Both the position numbers and the translations under genes were made by a program. From Desulfobacteraceae bacterium (lineage in GTDB: Bacteria > Desulfobacterota > DSM-4660 > Desulfatiglandales > Desulfatiglandaceae): a DNA stretch of 14,419 nucleotides. The stretch's first letter is position 1. The number at the start of each line of letters is the position of its first letter. The DNA lies in the NCBI GenBank assembly GCA_030642205.1, contig DAOWOF010000032.1, positions 1-14,419 of the forward strand, in the 5' to 3' direction. The notes beneath the pieces are model-generated. The model was not told the origin of the DNA and searched no databases. It saw only the letters and a list, made by a program, of their open reading frames with translations. Positions 13,216 through 14,419 of this stretch are shown here, in pieces.

Positions 13216-13239
13216 CAGACCCTATTTATATTTAAGAGC

Positions 13240-14419
13240 TTAATCTTCAATCAATCTGGCTACATCAACTACAGTTTCACCCTTATTTAAATTAATTAAT
13301 TTAACTCCTTGGGTATTTCTGCCTATAACCGAAATATCCTTTATCGCCATTCTTATTATTTTACCCTGCCCGGCAATAATCATTAAATGATCACTATCAG
13401 ATACTTGATATGCTTTTACCACCATTCCATTTCTTTCTGTTGTTTTAATGGTAAGGACTCCTTTGCCACCCCTTGATGTTCTTCGATATTCATCCGTTTT
13501 AGTTCTTTTCCCAAAGCCATTTTCTGTCACAGTCAGTATGGTTGCCGTCTCATTGATAAGAGACATGCCAACTACATAGTCTTCTTTATGCATTCGGATG
13601 CCAATATTTCCAGCAGCGACTCTTCCCATACTCCTCAGATTTTCTTCGTGAAATCGAGTAGATTTTCCATGTTTTGTGGTGATAAAAATATCCTGTTCAC
13701 CATTTGATACATGGGCATCAATCAATTCATCTCCTTCTCTGATTTTAAGTGCAATAAGTCCAGTGGCTCTTGGATGGCTGTAGTGTTTTAATTCTGTCTT
13801 TTTAACCAGACCATCCTTTGTGGCCATAATTATATATTTTCCTGCCTCAAAATCCTTCAAAGAAAGGATTGCCGCCACCCACTCGCCTTTTTCAAAATCT
13901 AATAGATTTACAATGCTCTTGCCACGGGCCAAACGGCTTCCCTCCGGAACCTCATGCACTTTTTTCCAATATACTTTTCCTTTATTGGTAAAAAATAACA
14001 GATAATCATGTGAAGAAGCTACAAACATCATTTCGACAAAATCTTCATCCTTGGGTTTGACACCTGTCATCCCTTTGCCACCTCTTCGCTGAGCTCGATA
14101 CAAGCTGATGGCATTTCTTTTGATATAGCCTCTATGGCTGATAGTAACAACCATATCCTCCTCAGCTATAAGGTCTTCTAAATTTATATCCTTGGCATCT
14201 TCAATTATCTCTGTTCTCCTGTCATCACCATACTTATCCCGGATATTAATGGTCTCTTCTTTTATTATTTGAAAAACCATATCCTTGCTATTAAGGATTT
14301 CCTTGAATCGAGAGATGTCTTTTATGATTTGATTATATTCAGCTATGATCTTCTCTCTTTCCAAACCAGTCAGGCGGTGCAACCGCATATCAAGAATCGC
14401 TTGAGCTTGAATTTCAGAC
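13240..14419 (-). CDS. gyrA: DNA gyrase subunit A, C-terminal part (5' end outside the window)
   Basis: Topoisomerase II subunit that cuts, passes and wraps DNA to introduce negative supercoils. The 392 residues seen start inside the protein: the frame is open to the window edge and reads SEIQAQAILDMRLHRLTGLE, the conserved end of the breakage-reunion domain, so the methionine at 14388 is internal. Next comes the coiled-coil return helix (INIRDKYGDDRRTEI), then the DNA-wrapping beta-pinwheel with six blade repeats. The gyrase-specific box QRRGGKG is present in RAQRRGGKGMTG, which separates it from ParC. Later blades show GKRTKTDEYRRTSRGGKG and GRNTQGVKLI. It stops shortly after the last blade (VARLIED) and lacks the acidic tail of E. 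coli GyrA. gpsA follows downstream. Confidence 0.96.
   Translation of the reverse strand, partial: SEIQAQAILDMRLHRLTGLEREKIIAEYNQIIKDISRFKEILNSKDMVFQIIKEETINIRDKYGDDRRTEIIEDAKDINLEDLIAEEDMVVTISHRGYIKRNAISLYRAQRRGGKGMTGVKPKDEDFVEMMFVASSHDYLLFFTNKGKVYWKKVHEVPEGSRLARGKSIVNLLDFEKGEWVAAILSLKDFEAGKYIIMATKDGLVKKTELKHYSHPRATGLIALKIREGDELIDAHVSNGEQDIFITTKHGKSTRFHEENLRSMGRVAAGNIGIRMHKEDYVVGMSLINETATILTVTENGFGKRTKTDEYRRTSRGGKGVLTIKTTERNGMVVKAYQVSDSDHLMIIAGQGKIIRMAIKDISVIGRNTQGVKLINLNKGETVVDVARLIED

Noticed and set aside
13240..14388. gyrA starting at the methionine of MRLHRLTGLE
   Set aside because: The frame stays open to the window edge with conserved GyrA sequence before it, so this methionine is internal and the gene is cut by the window.

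Overview
This window is AT-rich bacterial chromosome. The gene content and protein sequences (NtrC-type sigma-54 activator with its kinase, FmdB zinc ribbon, elongator-type tRNA-CAT, housekeeping rnc/era/fabD/gpsA/gyrA with Gram-negative AmpG) suggest a Desulfobacterota (deltaproteobacterial) anaerobe. That placement is an inference from the look of the proteins, not a database result. Most of the window is housekeeping DNA; the accessory-looking parts are the left end, the two long intergenic regions and two unrecognised proteins.

Layout. Bases 1-400 hold the C-terminal remnant of an AAA_14/DUF4143-type ATPase on the minus strand, with its 5' part missing and its 3' end outside the window. 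ampG (562-1818, minus) encodes a muropeptide permease and has a good sigma-70 promoter. A 580-base divergent intergenic region follows, with a terminator-like hairpin and one of two near-identical 17-bp repeats that bracket ampG. From 2399 to 5696 (plus) runs a compact cluster: a glyoxalase II-like metallo-hydrolase, rnc, an Elp3-like radical SAM protein that starts at TTG inside the end of rnc, and era. It closes with a strong rho-independent hairpin.

Bases 5735-6071 have no gene but are unusually rich in inverted repeats, including two nested ones. A sigma-54 response regulator (6072-7409) and its membrane histidine kinase (7564-9006) lie on the minus strand, kinase first in the direction of transcription. 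A tRNA with anticodon CAT (9252-9328, plus) comes next, then a small HELVH-motif protein of unknown function, a 285-base leader with a possible alternative-pairing structure, fmdB with a 12-nt tandem repeat in its tail, an unrecognised 182-aa protein, and fabD. On the opposite strand, gyrA (entering from the right edge, 5' end missing) is followed by gpsA. The convergent gpsA and fabD ends share a hairpin terminator.

How the genes fit together: rnc, the radical SAM protein and era form an RNA/ribosome maturation cluster (dsRNA cleavage, probable RNA or tRNA modification, 16S rRNA/30S assembly). fabD supplies malonyl-ACP for fatty acid synthesis and gpsA supplies the glycerol phosphate backbone, so the convergent pair both feed phospholipid synthesis. 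The two-component pair has no identifiable target in the window. I see no CRISPR array, no intact insertion sequence and no convincing complete new multi-gene system. The best leads are the nested repeats at 5820-5917, the HELVH protein beside the tRNA, the fmdB leader and the unrecognised protein before fabD.
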